A stretch of DNA of 64,000 nt from Burkholderiales bacterium (GTDB lineage Bacteria; Pseudomonadota; Gammaproteobacteria; Burkholderiales; Burkholderiaceae_C). The stretch lies in assembly GCA_947381415.1 (NCBI GenBank), contig CANCVB010000006.1, positions 45,708-109,707 on the forward strand. The letters are read 5' to 3'. A model generated the notes under the pieces. That model worked only from the letters and a program-made list of their open reading frames with translations, had not been told where the DNA came from and did no database searches. The first letter of the stretch is position 1. Each line of letters opens with the position of its first letter. The position numbers were made by a program, and so were the translations under genes. Of the stretch, positions 17,761 through 29,243 are shown piece by piece.

Positions 17761-19815
17761 ATGGCCAACCACCAACAAATGGCCAGTGCGATTCGCGCAC
17801 TGGCAATGGATGCGGTACAACTTGCCAACTCGGGGCACCCCGGCGCGCCCATGGGCATGGCAGACATCGCAGTGGCCTTGTGGGGCGAGCACCTGAAACA
17901 CAACCCCCAGCATCCTCACTGGGCCGACCGCGACCGCTTTGTGCTGTCCAACGGCCACGGCTCCATGCTGATTTACGCACTCTTGCACCTCACGGGCTAC
18001 GACCTACCCATGAGCGAGCTGAAAAACTTCCGCCAGTTGCACAGCAAAACCGCAGGCCACCCCGAGGTGGGCATCACTCCAGGCGTGGAAACCACCACCG
18101 GCCCGCTGGGTCAAGGCATCACCAACGCGGTGGGCATGGCGCTGGCTGAAAAACTCTTGGCCAGTGAATTCAACCGCCCCGGCCACGCCATCGTCGACCA
18201 CCACACCTATGTGTTCATGGGTGACGGTTGCATGATGGAAGGCATCAGCCACGAGGCCTGCGCTTTGGCAGGCGCTTGGAAACTGAACAAGCTCATCGCC
18301 TTGTACGACGACAACGGCATTTCCATCGACGGCAAAGTCACGCCCTGGTTCATCGACGACACGCCCGCGCGTTTCAAGGCCTATGGCTGGAACGTCGTGA
18401 CCGTGGACGGCCACGATGTGCAAGCGGTGAGCCGCGCCATCGCCACCGCCAAGCACAGCGCCGACAAGCCCACGCTCATCGCTTGCAAAACCCACATCGG
18501 CCAAGGCAGCCCCAACCGCGTGGACACCGCCAAGGCCCACGGCGAACCCTTGGGCGCGGACGAAATCGCGCTCACCCGCGCGGCCATCCATTGGCCCCAT
18601 GCCCCCTTCGTCATCCCCTCCGAGGTGTATGACGACTGGAGTGCCAAAGACAAGGGCGCACAAGCCGAAGCACACTGGAACCATCAGTTCACCGCCTACG
18701 CCTCGGCCCACCCCGAATTGGCGGCTGAATTCAAGCGCCGCATGGCCGGCGATTTGCCAAAAAACTTCCACCAAACCGTGGTTGACGCCGTCGTGGCAGC
18801 CAACACCAAGGCCGAAACCGTGGCCAGTCGCAAGGCCAGCCAATTGGCCTTGGAAGCGTTGACGGCGGCCATCCCCGAGTTGCTCGGCGGCAGTGCCGAC
18901 CTGACCGGCTCCAACCTGACCAACACCAAGAGCACGCCCAACTTCCGAGTGGACCTTGCGGGCCACGTGGTGAAAGACGAGCATGGCCATGGCGGGCGCC
19001 ACATCAATTACGGCGTGCGCGAGTTCGGCATGGCCGCCATCATGAACGGCATCACCCTGCATGGCGGCTTCATCCCCTACGGCGGCACCTTCCTCACCTT
19101 CTCCGACTATTCACGCAACGCCATCCGCATGGCCGCGCTCATGAAGCAGCGTGTGGTGCATGTGTTCACCCACGACTCGATTGGTTTGGGTGAAGACGGC
19201 CCGACACACCAGTCCATCGAGCACGCAGCCTCTTTGCGCTTGATCCCTGGCTTGGATGTTTGGCGCCCTGCCGACACCGCCGAAACCACCGTCGCTTGGG
19301 CCGTGGCTTTGCAAAACGCGAACCGACCCACGGCGCTGCTGCTCAGCCGCCAAAACCTGCCCTACCTGCCCAAAGGCGACAGCGCGGCCAAGGACGCCAG
19401 CGGCTTGGACGCCATCAACAAAGGCGCTTATGTGCTGGCCGAACCCGCTGAAGTGGGCCTGAAGAAAAAAGCACAAGCGGTCATCATAGCCACTGGCTCC
19501 GAAGTGCAACTCGCCATGAAAGCGCAAGCCCTGTTGGCCGAACACAAAGTCGCGGTGCGCGTGGTCTCCATGCCCAGCACCACCACCTTTGACCGCCAAA
19601 GCGTGGCCTACAAATCCGCCGTGTTGCCCAAAGGCATCCCCCGCATCGCGGTGGAAATGGGCTCCACCGATGGTTGGTGGAAATACGGCGTGTCTGCGGT
19701 GGTCGGTATCGACACCTACGGTGAAAGCGCACCCGCCCCCGTGCTGTTCGAGCATTTTGGCTTCACGCCCCGCAACGTCGCCGACACGGTGTTGAAGGTG
19801 TTGCAAGGCCTTTGA
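17761..19815 (+). CDS. tkt: Transketolase
   Basis: 684 residues. The N-terminus includes [21 protein letters not shown]. The thiamine-diphosphate motif begins at [13 protein letters not shown] and ends with [22 protein letters not shown] carries the conserved glutamate region of the pyrimidine domain, and HDSIG precedes it. The enzyme transfers two-carbon ketol units in the pentose phosphate and Calvin pathways. The length is normal. It lies 80 bp upstream of gapA on the same strand, an order common in Burkholderiales. Confidence 0.97.
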   Translation: MANHQQMASAIRALAMDAVQLANSGHPGAPMGMADIAVALWGEHLKHNPQHPHWADRDRFVLSNGHGSMLIYALLHLTGYDLPMSELKNFRQLHSKTAGHPEVGITPGVETTTGPLGQGITNAVGMALAEKLLASEFNRPGHAIVDHHTYVFMGDGCMMEGISHEACALAGAWKLNKLIALYDDNGISIDGKVTPWFIDDTPARFKAYGWNVVTVDGHDVQAVSRAIATAKHSADKPTLIACKTHIGQGSPNRVDTAKAHGEPLGADEIALTRAAIHWPHAPFVIPSEVYDDWSAKDKGAQAEAHWNHQFTAYASAHPELAAEFKRRMAGDLPKNFHQTVVDAVVAANTKAETVASRKASQLALEALTAAIPELLGGSADLTGSNLTNTKSTPNFRVDLAGHVVKDEHGHGGRHINYGVREFGMAAIMNGITLHGGFIPYGGTFLTFSDYSRNAIRMAALMKQRVVHVFTHDSIGLGEDGPTHQSIEHAASLRLIPGLDVWRPADTAETTVAWAVALQNANRPTALLLSRQNLPYLPKGDSAAKDASGLDAINKGAYVLAEPAEVGLKKKAQAVIIATGSEVQLAMKAQALLAEHKVAVRVVSMPSTTTFDRQSVAYKSAVLPKGIPRIAVEMGSTDGWWKYGVSAVVGIDTYGESAPAPVLFEHFGFTPRNVADTVLKVLQGL

Positions 19816-19871
19816 ACGTCTTTAGCCGCTGGGTTGGTGTGATGCCAACTGAGCGCCTCTCGCATCTTTGA

Positions 19872-21850
<1,979 letters not shown>

Positions 21851-21862
21851 CATCTGCCCCCT

Positions 21863-23002
21863 ATGTCTTCCGAGATCGAACATTTTCAAGCGCACATCCG
21901 CCAAGCCATTGCGGCCGGGCAAACACTGCGTATCCAAGGCGGCAACAGCAAGCATTTTTACGGCGACACCCATGCAGACACGGCGCTGCTGGACACCCGC
22001 GCCCACAGCGGCATCGTCAGCTACGAGCCCAGTGAATTGGTGGTGACGGTCAAGGCCGGCACGCCATTGGCCGAGCTTGAAGCGGCATTGGCCGCGCAAG
22101 GCCAGAGCCTGGCCTATGAACCCCCACACTTTGGCGCTTCGGCCACGGTGGGTGGCATGGTCGCTGCGGGTTTGGCTGGTCCTGCCAGGGCCAGTGTGGG
22201 TGGGGTGCGCGACCATGTGCTGGGCGTGCAACTCATCAACGGTCTGGGCGAAGCCCTCACCTTTGGCGGCCAGGTCATGAAAAACGTGGCGGGTTACGAC
22301 CTGTCGCGTTTGATGGCGGGCAGCTTGGGCACCTTGGGCCTGATCACCGAACTCTCGCTCAAGGTCTTGCCCGTCGCCCCGGCTGAAGCCACGCTCATGT
22401 GCGCCTTGTCTCAGCAAGATGCCTTGGACCTCTTGCACCGCTGGGGTGGTCAAGCCCTGCCACTGAACGCCAGCGCCTGGGTGCACGACAACAGCGCCCA
22501 ACCCGCGCAAGACCTGTTGTTCGTGCGCTTGCGTGGGGCCGTGGCAGCGGTGGAGTCGGCTTGCCCGCGCATGGTGGCCGATGTGCACGCCTTGGGAGGC
22601 CACGCCACCCGCATGGACACGCATGTGGCTGCCGCGGATTGGGCCGCCAGCCGAGAGCACACCTTGGCCTTTTTCAACGCACCTGATGCAGAGCAATGCC
22701 TGTGGCGTTTAAGCCTGCCGCAAACCGCACCCGTCTTGAGCCTGCCTTATGCCACGTACATCGAATGGCATGGCGCTTTGCGCTGGCTGTGGGCGCCTGC
22801 AGACGCTGCCGCCCAACTGCGCCAAGTCGCGTCGGCAGCGGGTGGGCATGCCACCTTGTTCCGTGCGGCCCAGGCCATGGCCGCGCCCGCGCCGGCGGTG
22901 TTCTCGCCCTTGCCCGCCGTGCAACAACGCATTCAACGAGAACTGCAAAAGCAGTTTGACCCCCATGGTGTGTTCAACACCGGACGCACTGGCTTACGCT
23001 GA
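21863..23002 (+). CDS. glcE: Glycolate oxidase subunit GlcE (FAD-binding)
   Basis: 379 residues. It has an FAD-binding type 4 domain with YEPSELVVTVKAGTPLAELE, HFGASATVGGMVAAGLAGP, VMKNVAGYDLSRLMAGSLG and TLGLITELSLKVLP. GlcE is the smaller flavoprotein subunit of glycolate oxidase, which together with GlcD and GlcF oxidises glycolate to glyoxylate at the inner membrane. The start is ATG 21863, 12 bp after the ammonia-lyase stop. The C-terminus (FDPHGVFNTGRTGL) is complete. No glcD is next to it, though the gene at 1-1210 belongs to the same superfamily. Confidence 0.93.
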   Translation: MSSEIEHFQAHIRQAIAAGQTLRIQGGNSKHFYGDTHADTALLDTRAHSGIVSYEPSELVVTVKAGTPLAELEAALAAQGQSLAYEPPHFGASATVGGMVAAGLAGPARASVGGVRDHVLGVQLINGLGEALTFGGQVMKNVAGYDLSRLMAGSLGTLGLITELSLKVLPVAPAEATLMCALSQQDALDLLHRWGGQALPLNASAWVHDNSAQPAQDLLFVRLRGAVAAVESACPRMVADVHALGGHATRMDTHVAAADWAASREHTLAFFNAPDAEQCLWRLSLPQTAPVLSLPYATYIEWHGALRWLWAPADAAAQLRQVASAAGGHATLFRAAQAMAAPAPAVFSPLPAVQQRIQRELQKQFDPHGVFNTGRTGLR

Positions 23003-23007
23003 GCACC

Positions 23008-24237
23008 ATGCAAACCAACCTCGCCCCCGAATACCAACACACCGCCGACGGCCAAGAAGCCGAGGCCATCTTGCGCAAATGTGTGCACTGCGGTTTTTGC
23101 ACCGCCACCTGCCCCACCTACCAATTGCTGGGTGACGAACTCGATGGCCCACGGGGTCGCATCTACCTCATCAAGCAGGTGTTGGAAGGTGTGGAACCCA
23201 CGCGTGACACCCAGTTGCATTTGGATCGATGCCTGACCTGCCGCAACTGCGAAACCACCTGCCCCAGTGGCGTGCAGTACGGCCATTTGGTCGACATTGG
23301 GCGCAAGCTGGTGGACGAGAAAGTGCCACGCCCTGCGGTGGAACAAACCGTGCGTTGGGCTTTGAAAGAAGGCCTGTCATCTCCCCTGTTTGCACCGGCC
23401 ATGAAACTGGGGCAAAGCGTGCGCGCTTTGTTGCCCAGCGCACTCAAAGCCAAGGTGCCCGAGAGCCGCGCTGCGGGCGCATGGCCCACCGCCACGCATG
23501 AGCGCAAGGTCTTGATGCTCGCTGGCTGCGTGCAGCCCAGCATGAGCCCCAACATCAACAGCGCCACCGCCCGTGTGTTGGACGCTTGCGGCATTCAAAC
23601 CGTGGTTGAACCGCTGGCGGGCTGCTGTGGCGGTGTCAAGTTTCATTTGAACGACCAAGACGGCGCCCATGTGCAAATGAAGAACAACATCGACGCTTGG
23701 TGGCCGCATGTGGCGCAAGGTGTGGAAGCGATTGTGATGAACGCCTCGGGTTGTGGCGTGACCGTCAAAGACTATGGCCACATCTTCAGAAACGATCCCG
23801 CCTATGCCGAGAAGGCTGCGCGCATCAGCGCGCTCACCAAAGACCTGAGCGAGTTGCTGCCTGACCTGGTGCCAACGCTGCAACACAGCATCAAACCGCA
23901 ACAGGCACAGCAACAAGGGCTGTTGGCCTTTCACCCGCCTTGCACCTTGCAACACGGCCAGCAACTCAAGGGCGGCGTGGAAACACACCTGGGTGCGCTG
24001 GGCTTCAAGGTGCGTGTGGCCGCTGCAGAGGCGCATTTGTGCTGTGGTTCAGCGGGCACTTACAGCGTGCTGCAACCTACCCTGTCCAAGCAACTGCGCG
24101 ACCGCAAGCTGGGTCATTTGGGCGAGATGCAGCCCAGCGCCATCATGAGCGCCAACATCGGTTGCATCACCCATTTGCAAAGCGGCACCGAGTTGCCTGT
24201 GCGGCATTGGGTGGAAGTGGTGGACGCAGCACTTTAA
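23008..24237 (+). CDS. glcF: Glycolate oxidase iron-sulfur subunit GlcF
   Basis: 409 residues. It has two 4Fe-4S motifs, CVHCGFCTATCPTY (near residue 27) and CLTCRNCETTCPSG (near residue 78). Two CCG domains follow, recognised by AGCCGGVKFHLND and CCGSAGTYSVLQP. It passes electrons from the flavin subunits to the quinone pool. The gene starts 5 bp after glcE. Its TAA stop overlaps the convergent stop of the hybrid kinase gene (shared TTAA, 24234-24237), leaving no room for a dedicated terminator. Confidence 0.95.
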   Translation: MQTNLAPEYQHTADGQEAEAILRKCVHCGFCTATCPTYQLLGDELDGPRGRIYLIKQVLEGVEPTRDTQLHLDRCLTCRNCETTCPSGVQYGHLVDIGRKLVDEKVPRPAVEQTVRWALKEGLSSPLFAPAMKLGQSVRALLPSALKAKVPESRAAGAWPTATHERKVLMLAGCVQPSMSPNINSATARVLDACGIQTVVEPLAGCCGGVKFHLNDQDGAHVQMKNNIDAWWPHVAQGVEAIVMNASGCGVTVKDYGHIFRNDPAYAEKAARISALTKDLSELLPDLVPTLQHSIKPQQAQQQGLLAFHPPCTLQHGQQLKGGVETHLGALGFKVRVAAAEAHLCCGSAGTYSVLQPTLSKQLRDRKLGHLGEMQPSAIMSANIGCITHLQSGTELPVRHWVEVVDAAL

Positions 24238-26036
24238 AAGGTGTGTTTTTCGTCTGCCAAGCGTTGCAAAAAATGGCTGGACGACAGCAACTGCTCTTCA
24301 ATCAGGCTACACAGTTTCAAGCGGTCAAAGGGTTTGACCATCAAGGCGTTGATGCCGGCCCGCAAGCCACGCAAATGGTCTTGCGCATTGACGTTGGCCG
24401 TGAGCAAAATCACCGGCACATGTTGCATCGGTGAGTCCAGGTCTTGCCGAATGTGCTCGGTGGCTTCGATGCCGTCCATCTCGGGCATGACCATGTCCAT
24501 CAACACCAAATCAAAAGCTTCACGGCGCAAACACGCCAAGGCCTCTTCGCCTTGACTGGCTTGGCACAAATAGGCCTTGGGCCACTGCGCTTGCACGATG
24601 CTGCAAGCCAGTAAGCGGTTGACCGGGTTGTCGTCCACCACCAAAAACCGCAAGGGCATGTTTTGCCAATGCTGAGCGGCAGGTGTTGTGGCGGGAAGCG
24701 GCAAAGACGCCGACGCCTCTTGCAAGGGCAGGCGCACCCAAAAGCGTGAGCCTTTGCCGAGTTCGCTTTCGACACCAATCGTGCCCCCTAAGCGCTGGAC
24801 GAGTTGGTGGCAAATCGACAAGCCCAAGCCATTGCCACCATACAAACTGGCGGTCTGAATATCAGCTTGTTCGAAGCGCTCAAAAATTTTGCCCACACGG
24901 TCGGACGCCACACCAATGCCGGTGTCTTGCACCTCAAACAACAAGGCAGTGCCCACCCGGCTGACCCGCAAACTGACCGCGCCCTTGTGGGTGAACTTGA
25001 TGGCATTGCCAAGCAAATTCACCAAAATTTGGGTCAAGCGGTGGCGATCGGTGACGATGGTCTGGGGCACATCGTCGTCAACCTGCAAGCGGTAATCAAT
25101 GTCCATGCTGTCGACCTTTTGATCAAACAGCGTGAACGCACTGTGGACCGTGGTACGCAGGTCAAACGGTTCAGGGTTGATGCTGAGGTGACCCATTTGC
25201 ATTTGGGAGAAGTCCAGCACATCGTTGATGACGGTCAACAAGTGCTCGCCGGCCTGGTGTGAAAGCTTGACCAAGGAAAGCGCCTGCGGGTTATGTTGCA
25301 AAGAACCGACCAGCAAATCGTTGAAGCCCAAAATGGCATTCAAAGGCGTGCGTAGTTCGTGGCTCAAGGTGGCAATGAACGAATTTTTAAAGTTTTGCGA
25401 ACGCAGCAAATCGACACGCAGTTTCAACAACTCTTGTTCACGGGCATGGGTGCGCATCAGGTTGTTTTGAAACACGCGCTCAGACAACAAGGGCAAGCTC
25501 ACCATGACCAAGCAATTGATGCTGTAACTCAGACCACTGTAAATATGGACCGCCAAATGGGTGGAAAAGTTTTGGGGGTACCAGCCTTGGTAGGTCGCCC
25601 ACCACACGCCCAGGTAAAACAGCAGGGTCAGCATGAACCACACCACCGCATGCGCCACACCGATGGCAAACAAGGGCAACAAGGGCAACAGTGGAACCCA
25701 AGCCAAGGCGACCGAAAACACCCCCCCCGAATGAAACGCTTCTATGAAAAGATGCAAACTGCTGATGACCAAACCGATGTGTACCGCCACCCCGACACGC
25801 AAACCTGCAATGGCCGCCGCGCTTAACACCACGTAGGCCAAAGCGGTGAGCTGCAGCGTGGTTTGCGCGGTCTTGTGGATGCTGACCGCTGACAGCAACA
25901 ACAGGCTTAAAGAGATCGACCAAACAATCAATAAAAAAGGGCCTAAATGGGTGGTGCGAAATTTCTCGGGCAACCAAGACGGCAACACCAACTCCCACCA
26001 GGTGGATTTGAAAGTGGCGGGCTGCTCAACCGACAT
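24234..26036 (-). CDS. Membrane hybrid histidine kinase with C-terminal receiver
   Basis: 600 residues. About six hydrophobic segments (residues 30-180) form the sensor region, with no separate periplasmic domain. A HisKA domain follows with the phospho-acceptor histidine in LSHELRTPLNAILGFND. The HATPase has the N box NLLGNAIKFT, G1 DTGIGV, F box FERFEQ and G2 GGNGLGLSI. A receiver domain ends the protein: VVDDNP, the phospho-acceptor aspartate in LVLMDMVMPEMDG, the conserved Thr in LLTAN and Lys in MVKPF. No separate output regulator is adjacent. It overlaps the end of a closely related kinase gene by 11 bp. Confidence 0.93.
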   Translation of the reverse strand: MSVEQPATFKSTWWELVLPSWLPEKFRTTHLGPFLLIVWSISLSLLLLSAVSIHKTAQTTLQLTALAYVVLSAAAIAGLRVGVAVHIGLVISSLHLFIEAFHSGGVFSVALAWVPLLPLLPLFAIGVAHAVVWFMLTLLFYLGVWWATYQGWYPQNFSTHLAVHIYSGLSYSINCLVMVSLPLLSERVFQNNLMRTHAREQELLKLRVDLLRSQNFKNSFIATLSHELRTPLNAILGFNDLLVGSLQHNPQALSLVKLSHQAGEHLLTVINDVLDFSQMQMGHLSINPEPFDLRTTVHSAFTLFDQKVDSMDIDYRLQVDDDVPQTIVTDRHRLTQILVNLLGNAIKFTHKGAVSLRVSRVGTALLFEVQDTGIGVASDRVGKIFERFEQADIQTASLYGGNGLGLSICHQLVQRLGGTIGVESELGKGSRFWVRLPLQEASASLPLPATTPAAQHWQNMPLRFLVVDDNPVNRLLACSIVQAQWPKAYLCQASQGEEALACLRREAFDLVLMDMVMPEMDGIEATEHIRQDLDSPMQHVPVILLTANVNAQDHLRGLRAGINALMVKPFDRLKLCSLIEEQLLSSSHFLQRLADEKHTF

Positions 26037-27780
26037 GGTTGCCCTTTTCCGCCATAGACCTGCGCAGTTGCTTTTGCACGGCCGTGACCAATTGGTGCTT
26101 GTCCATGGGTTTGGACAACACCTCGTTCATGCCGGCATCCAAGCAGGTGGCGCGATCTTGCGCATGGGTACTGGCTGTCAGGCCAATGATGGGGATATGG
26201 CACACAGGTGCAGGTTGTTGGCGAATGCTTTGGCAGGTTTGCGGGCCACTCATGCCAGGCATGAACATGTCCATCAACACCACATCAAAAGGGGATTGCG
26301 CAAGCAGTGCCAGACACTGCGCGCCGCTGTTGGCATCCGTGATGTGCGCTTGGGGCCAAATGCTTTGGCACATGAAGCGTGCCACTTGCAAATTGATGGG
26401 GTTATCGTCGACCAACAGGAGGCGAATGGCCATGTTGCCGAGGTCGGGCGCGTCGGTGGGGGACGCAGGCACATCGGGCGCCTCACAGGCTTGCAATGGC
26501 ATGCGAAACCAAAAGCGTGACCCTTTGCCAAGCGTGCTTTCAAGCCCCATGGTGCCACCAAACAAGCTCACCAGTTGTTTAGAGATGGCCAAGCCCAAGC
26601 CGGTGCCACCAAACTGACGCAAGGTGGCTTGATCGGCATGCTCAAAGCGTTTGAAGATGTGCTCTTGGAGCTCAGCGGGAATGCCCGAGCCGCTGTCTAT
26701 CACCTCGAATTGCAAGGCATCTTGCTGGCGTGTGACGCGCAAACGCACCTCGCCCTGGCTGGTGAACTTGAAGGCGTTGTCAATCAAATGTCACAAAACC
26801 TCTTTGACGCGTAACGCGTCTAGCATCACCCACGCAGGTATGTCGGGGTCAAGCGCAGTGACAAATTGCACAGGGCTTGATGGAGGGGTCTGGAAGCTGT
26901 CTTGGCACTGTGCCAAAGCGCTGCTGATTTGAACCGGTGCCGGATTGAGTACCAAGCGACCCGCCTGCAGTTGCGAATAATCCAAAATTTGATTGACCAG
27001 CTTTAACAGCTTGTCTGTCGACTGGCGGATCAAGCGCACCACTTCAAGCTCTTTGGGGGCAAGCTGCATGTCTGTTAGAAGAACGTCGTTAAAGCCCAAA
27101 ATAGCGTTCATCGGCGTGCGCAACTCGTGGCCAACGGCTGCAACAAACTCATCCTTGTAGGCCTCGGATTGCAGCAATGCAAGCCGGTTTTTTTCAAGCT
27201 CCAGGTTTCTTTCTTTGAGGTTGATCAGTTGCTTTTTGTTTTGCGCGAAATAAAAAAGCGGCACCCAAAAAACATTGATCGCAATACAGATGAGTGAAAT
27301 CAACGCCCAATCGATGTGTTGCGCAGAAAACGTCAGATCGCTGGGAAGCGTCCCCCAAAGGGTGAAGCCAAACAAACTGCCAATGGCGCTCATCACCACC
27401 GCCACCCAAAAAAGGGTCTCTTTGTAGCCCATCAACATCAAGCACGGCAGCGGCAAAATTCCTAACCACAGCAATTGTGGAGACGCCAGGCCACCGGTGT
27501 GCCAGCTGATGAAGTACAGAAAACAAAAACAAACGCCAAGCAAGGCATGGGTGGTGGCTGCGATGGGCCACTGCCGCCAGAGATACATCAGGCCAATCAC
27601 GGCCAGTGCAGCCATGCACGCCAAGCTGGAGGGCACTTGGTTGAAAGGGCCGTGAAGAAAAGAAAAGCTGCCGACGGTCAACAGCGCAATGCACAGATAG
27701 CCGCGCAATATCCAATGCCGTTGACGCGTTAAATCATCCGGCCAGTGGCTGACTATGGACTCCAGCGAAGCATGCATCAC
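26026..27780 (-). pseudogene. Second hybrid histidine kinase, interrupted by an in-frame TGA
   Basis: One reading frame from GTG 27780 (or ATG 27777) to the TAG/TGA region at 26026 contains a complete hybrid kinase except for a single TGA at 26791-26793. The first part has several membrane segments and a HisKA with VGHELRTPMNAILGFND. After the stop, in the same frame, come DNAFKFT (N box), DSGSGIP, FKRFEHAD and GGTGLGLAI. A receiver follows with LVDDNP, LMDMFMPGMSG and LSKPM. The stop falls in VKEVL-stop-HLIDNAFKF, exactly where related kinases often have Trp (VLWNLLSNA), so a TGG to TGA change is the simplest explanation. Without readthrough the kinase lacks its ATPase domain. Confidence 0.72.
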
Positions 27781-27803
27781 TGCATGATAACGATGTGACC
27801 CTG

Positions 27804-27820
27804 TATTTAGAACCTAAATA
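27804..27820. promoter_or_regulatory. Inverted repeat upstream of the interrupted kinase gene
   Basis: TATTTAG-AAC-CTAAATA is a perfect 7-bp inverted repeat with a 3-nt centre, 24-40 bp upstream of the kinase start and about the same distance from the end of the gpx gene. The size and position suit an operator for a dimeric regulator. No known box is matched. Confidence 0.4.
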
Positions 27821-27843
27821 GTTACTCAGTATTTAAAAAGCAT

Positions 27844-28329
27844 TCAAGCAGCCAAGGCGGCGGCGATGTCTTGGCTGACCGAGGCGGGCGTGTCCATGGA
27901 GCCATAGCGTTTGACATGCACACCATCCTTGGCGACCAAGAACTTGGTGAAGTTCCATTTGATGCTTTCGCTGCCCAACACGCCAGGGGCTTGCGCCTTG
28001 AGCCATTGGTAAAGCGGGTGCGCTTGACCACCATTGACCTCGGTTTTGGCCATCATGGGAAAGGACACGCCGTAATTTTTTTGGCAAAACGCGCCAATCT
28101 CTTCGTTGCTGCCGGGGTCCTGGCTGCCAAATTGGTTGCAGGGAAACCCCAGCACCACCAAGCCTTGGTCGGCATAGGTTTGGTGCAAGGTTTCAAGTCC
28201 TGCGAATTGGGGAGTGAAGCCGCAGGCGCTGGCGGTGTTGACAATCAACAGCACTTTGCCTTGGTAGTCGCTGAGCGACACCGTGTGGCCGTCAATGGTT
28301 TGGGCTTCAAAGTCATATACCGTTGGCAT
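27844..28329 (-). CDS. Glutathione peroxidase family protein
   Basis: 161 residues from ATG 28329, with GGAG 8 nt upstream. NTASACGFTPQF carries the peroxidatic cysteine (the position of selenocysteine in animal enzymes), LGFPCNQFGSQDPGSNEEI holds the conserved Gln and a second cysteine, and KWNFTKFLV the Trp and Asn of the catalytic tetrad. Bacterial members such as BtuE often use thioredoxin rather than glutathione to reduce hydroperoxides. It is cytoplasmic (no signal peptide). It is the downstream neighbour of the DMT permease on the same strand. Confidence 0.93.
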   Translation of the reverse strand: MPTVYDFEAQTIDGHTVSLSDYQGKVLLIVNTASACGFTPQFAGLETLHQTYADQGLVVLGFPCNQFGSQDPGSNEEIGAFCQKNYGVSFPMMAKTEVNGGQAHPLYQWLKAQAPGVLGSESIKWNFTKFLVAKDGVHVKRYGSMDTPASVSQDIAAALAA

Positions 28330-28363
28330 GGGGTTGTCTCCACAAGTGATGCGGCGATTGTCG

Positions 28364-29239
28364 CTAATCTGGGGTTTTGCCGCTGGGCCAAGCCGCCAAG
28401 GCCGCCGCCACCACAATCAGCAAGCCACCCAGCACTTTGCGACTGGTTAGTTCGGAGGCACCCAATGCCACCGAGGACAGCGAGGCAAACACGATTTCAG
28501 ACAGCATCACCAAGGCGGTGGTGCTGGCGGCCAAGCGGGCAGCACCAAACTGCAAACTGAGGTTGGAGGCCAGCATCAGCATCGCCAAGCCCAGTGCAAA
28601 AGGCCACCATGCATAGTCTTGCGGCCATGCCACCCAACCAAAGGGTGCGCCCGCAAGGGCCGCCACTGCTGTCAAAGCCATGCCGCCGCCAAACATGCCA
28701 GCCATGCGATCGACCTCTGGCAGATAGGCAAGTTTTCTCAGCATGGCGTTGTTCAATGCAAAGCTCGCACCCCCTAAGAGGGCCAAATAATCCATGGCTG
28801 AAGAGGGCCAGGGCCAGTCCATGTCGGGCGTTTTGAGCACCAGGGCCACGCCGCACAAAGCCAAGACCAAGCGCAGCAGCGACATGCGGCTTGGGCGTTC
28901 ATCCAACAACAGCCATGCAAACAACACCGACCATGCCGGCATGGTGTAGAACAGCAGCACCACCCGCACCACATCGCCGAAAGTGACGGCCCAGTTAAAG
29001 CCCACATTGGTCAAACCCGAGCCTAAAAACAACCACCACAGCGCTGGGTGTTCGACCAAGCTGCGCCAACTGCGGGGCTTGACCACGGCGATACAGAGAC
29101 AAGCGAAACCGTACATGAAGGCGGTGGCCCACAAGGGATGCAAACCCCGTACATGCATCTCGCGCAATGGCCACCAACTCAGGCCAAACACCAGGGCATT
29201 GAAGACCAAGCCCAGCACCGGGCCCCAAGTGCGCGTCAT
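28364..29239 (-). CDS. DMT-superfamily (EamA) permease
   Basis: 291 residues from ATG 29239, with about ten hydrophobic segments arranged as two EamA repeats. The first repeat starts at NALVFGLSWWPLREMH and ends near DERPSRMSLLRL, a typical EamA tail; the second runs from DYLALLGGASFALNN to ELTSRKVLGGLLIV. Family members export metabolites or amino acids; the substrate here is unknown. The start is 4 nt after the lplT stop on the same strand, so the two are likely cotranslated. Confidence 0.85.
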   Translation of the reverse strand: MTRTWGPVLGLVFNALVFGLSWWPLREMHVRGLHPLWATAFMYGFACLCIAVVKPRSWRSLVEHPALWWLFLGSGLTNVGFNWAVTFGDVVRVVLLFYTMPAWSVLFAWLLLDERPSRMSLLRLVLALCGVALVLKTPDMDWPWPSSAMDYLALLGGASFALNNAMLRKLAYLPEVDRMAGMFGGGMALTAVAALAGAPFGWVAWPQDYAWWPFALGLAMLMLASNLSLQFGAARLAASTTALVMLSEIVFASLSSVALGASELTSRKVLGGLLIVVAAALAAWPSGKTPD

Positions 29240-29243
29240 GGCA

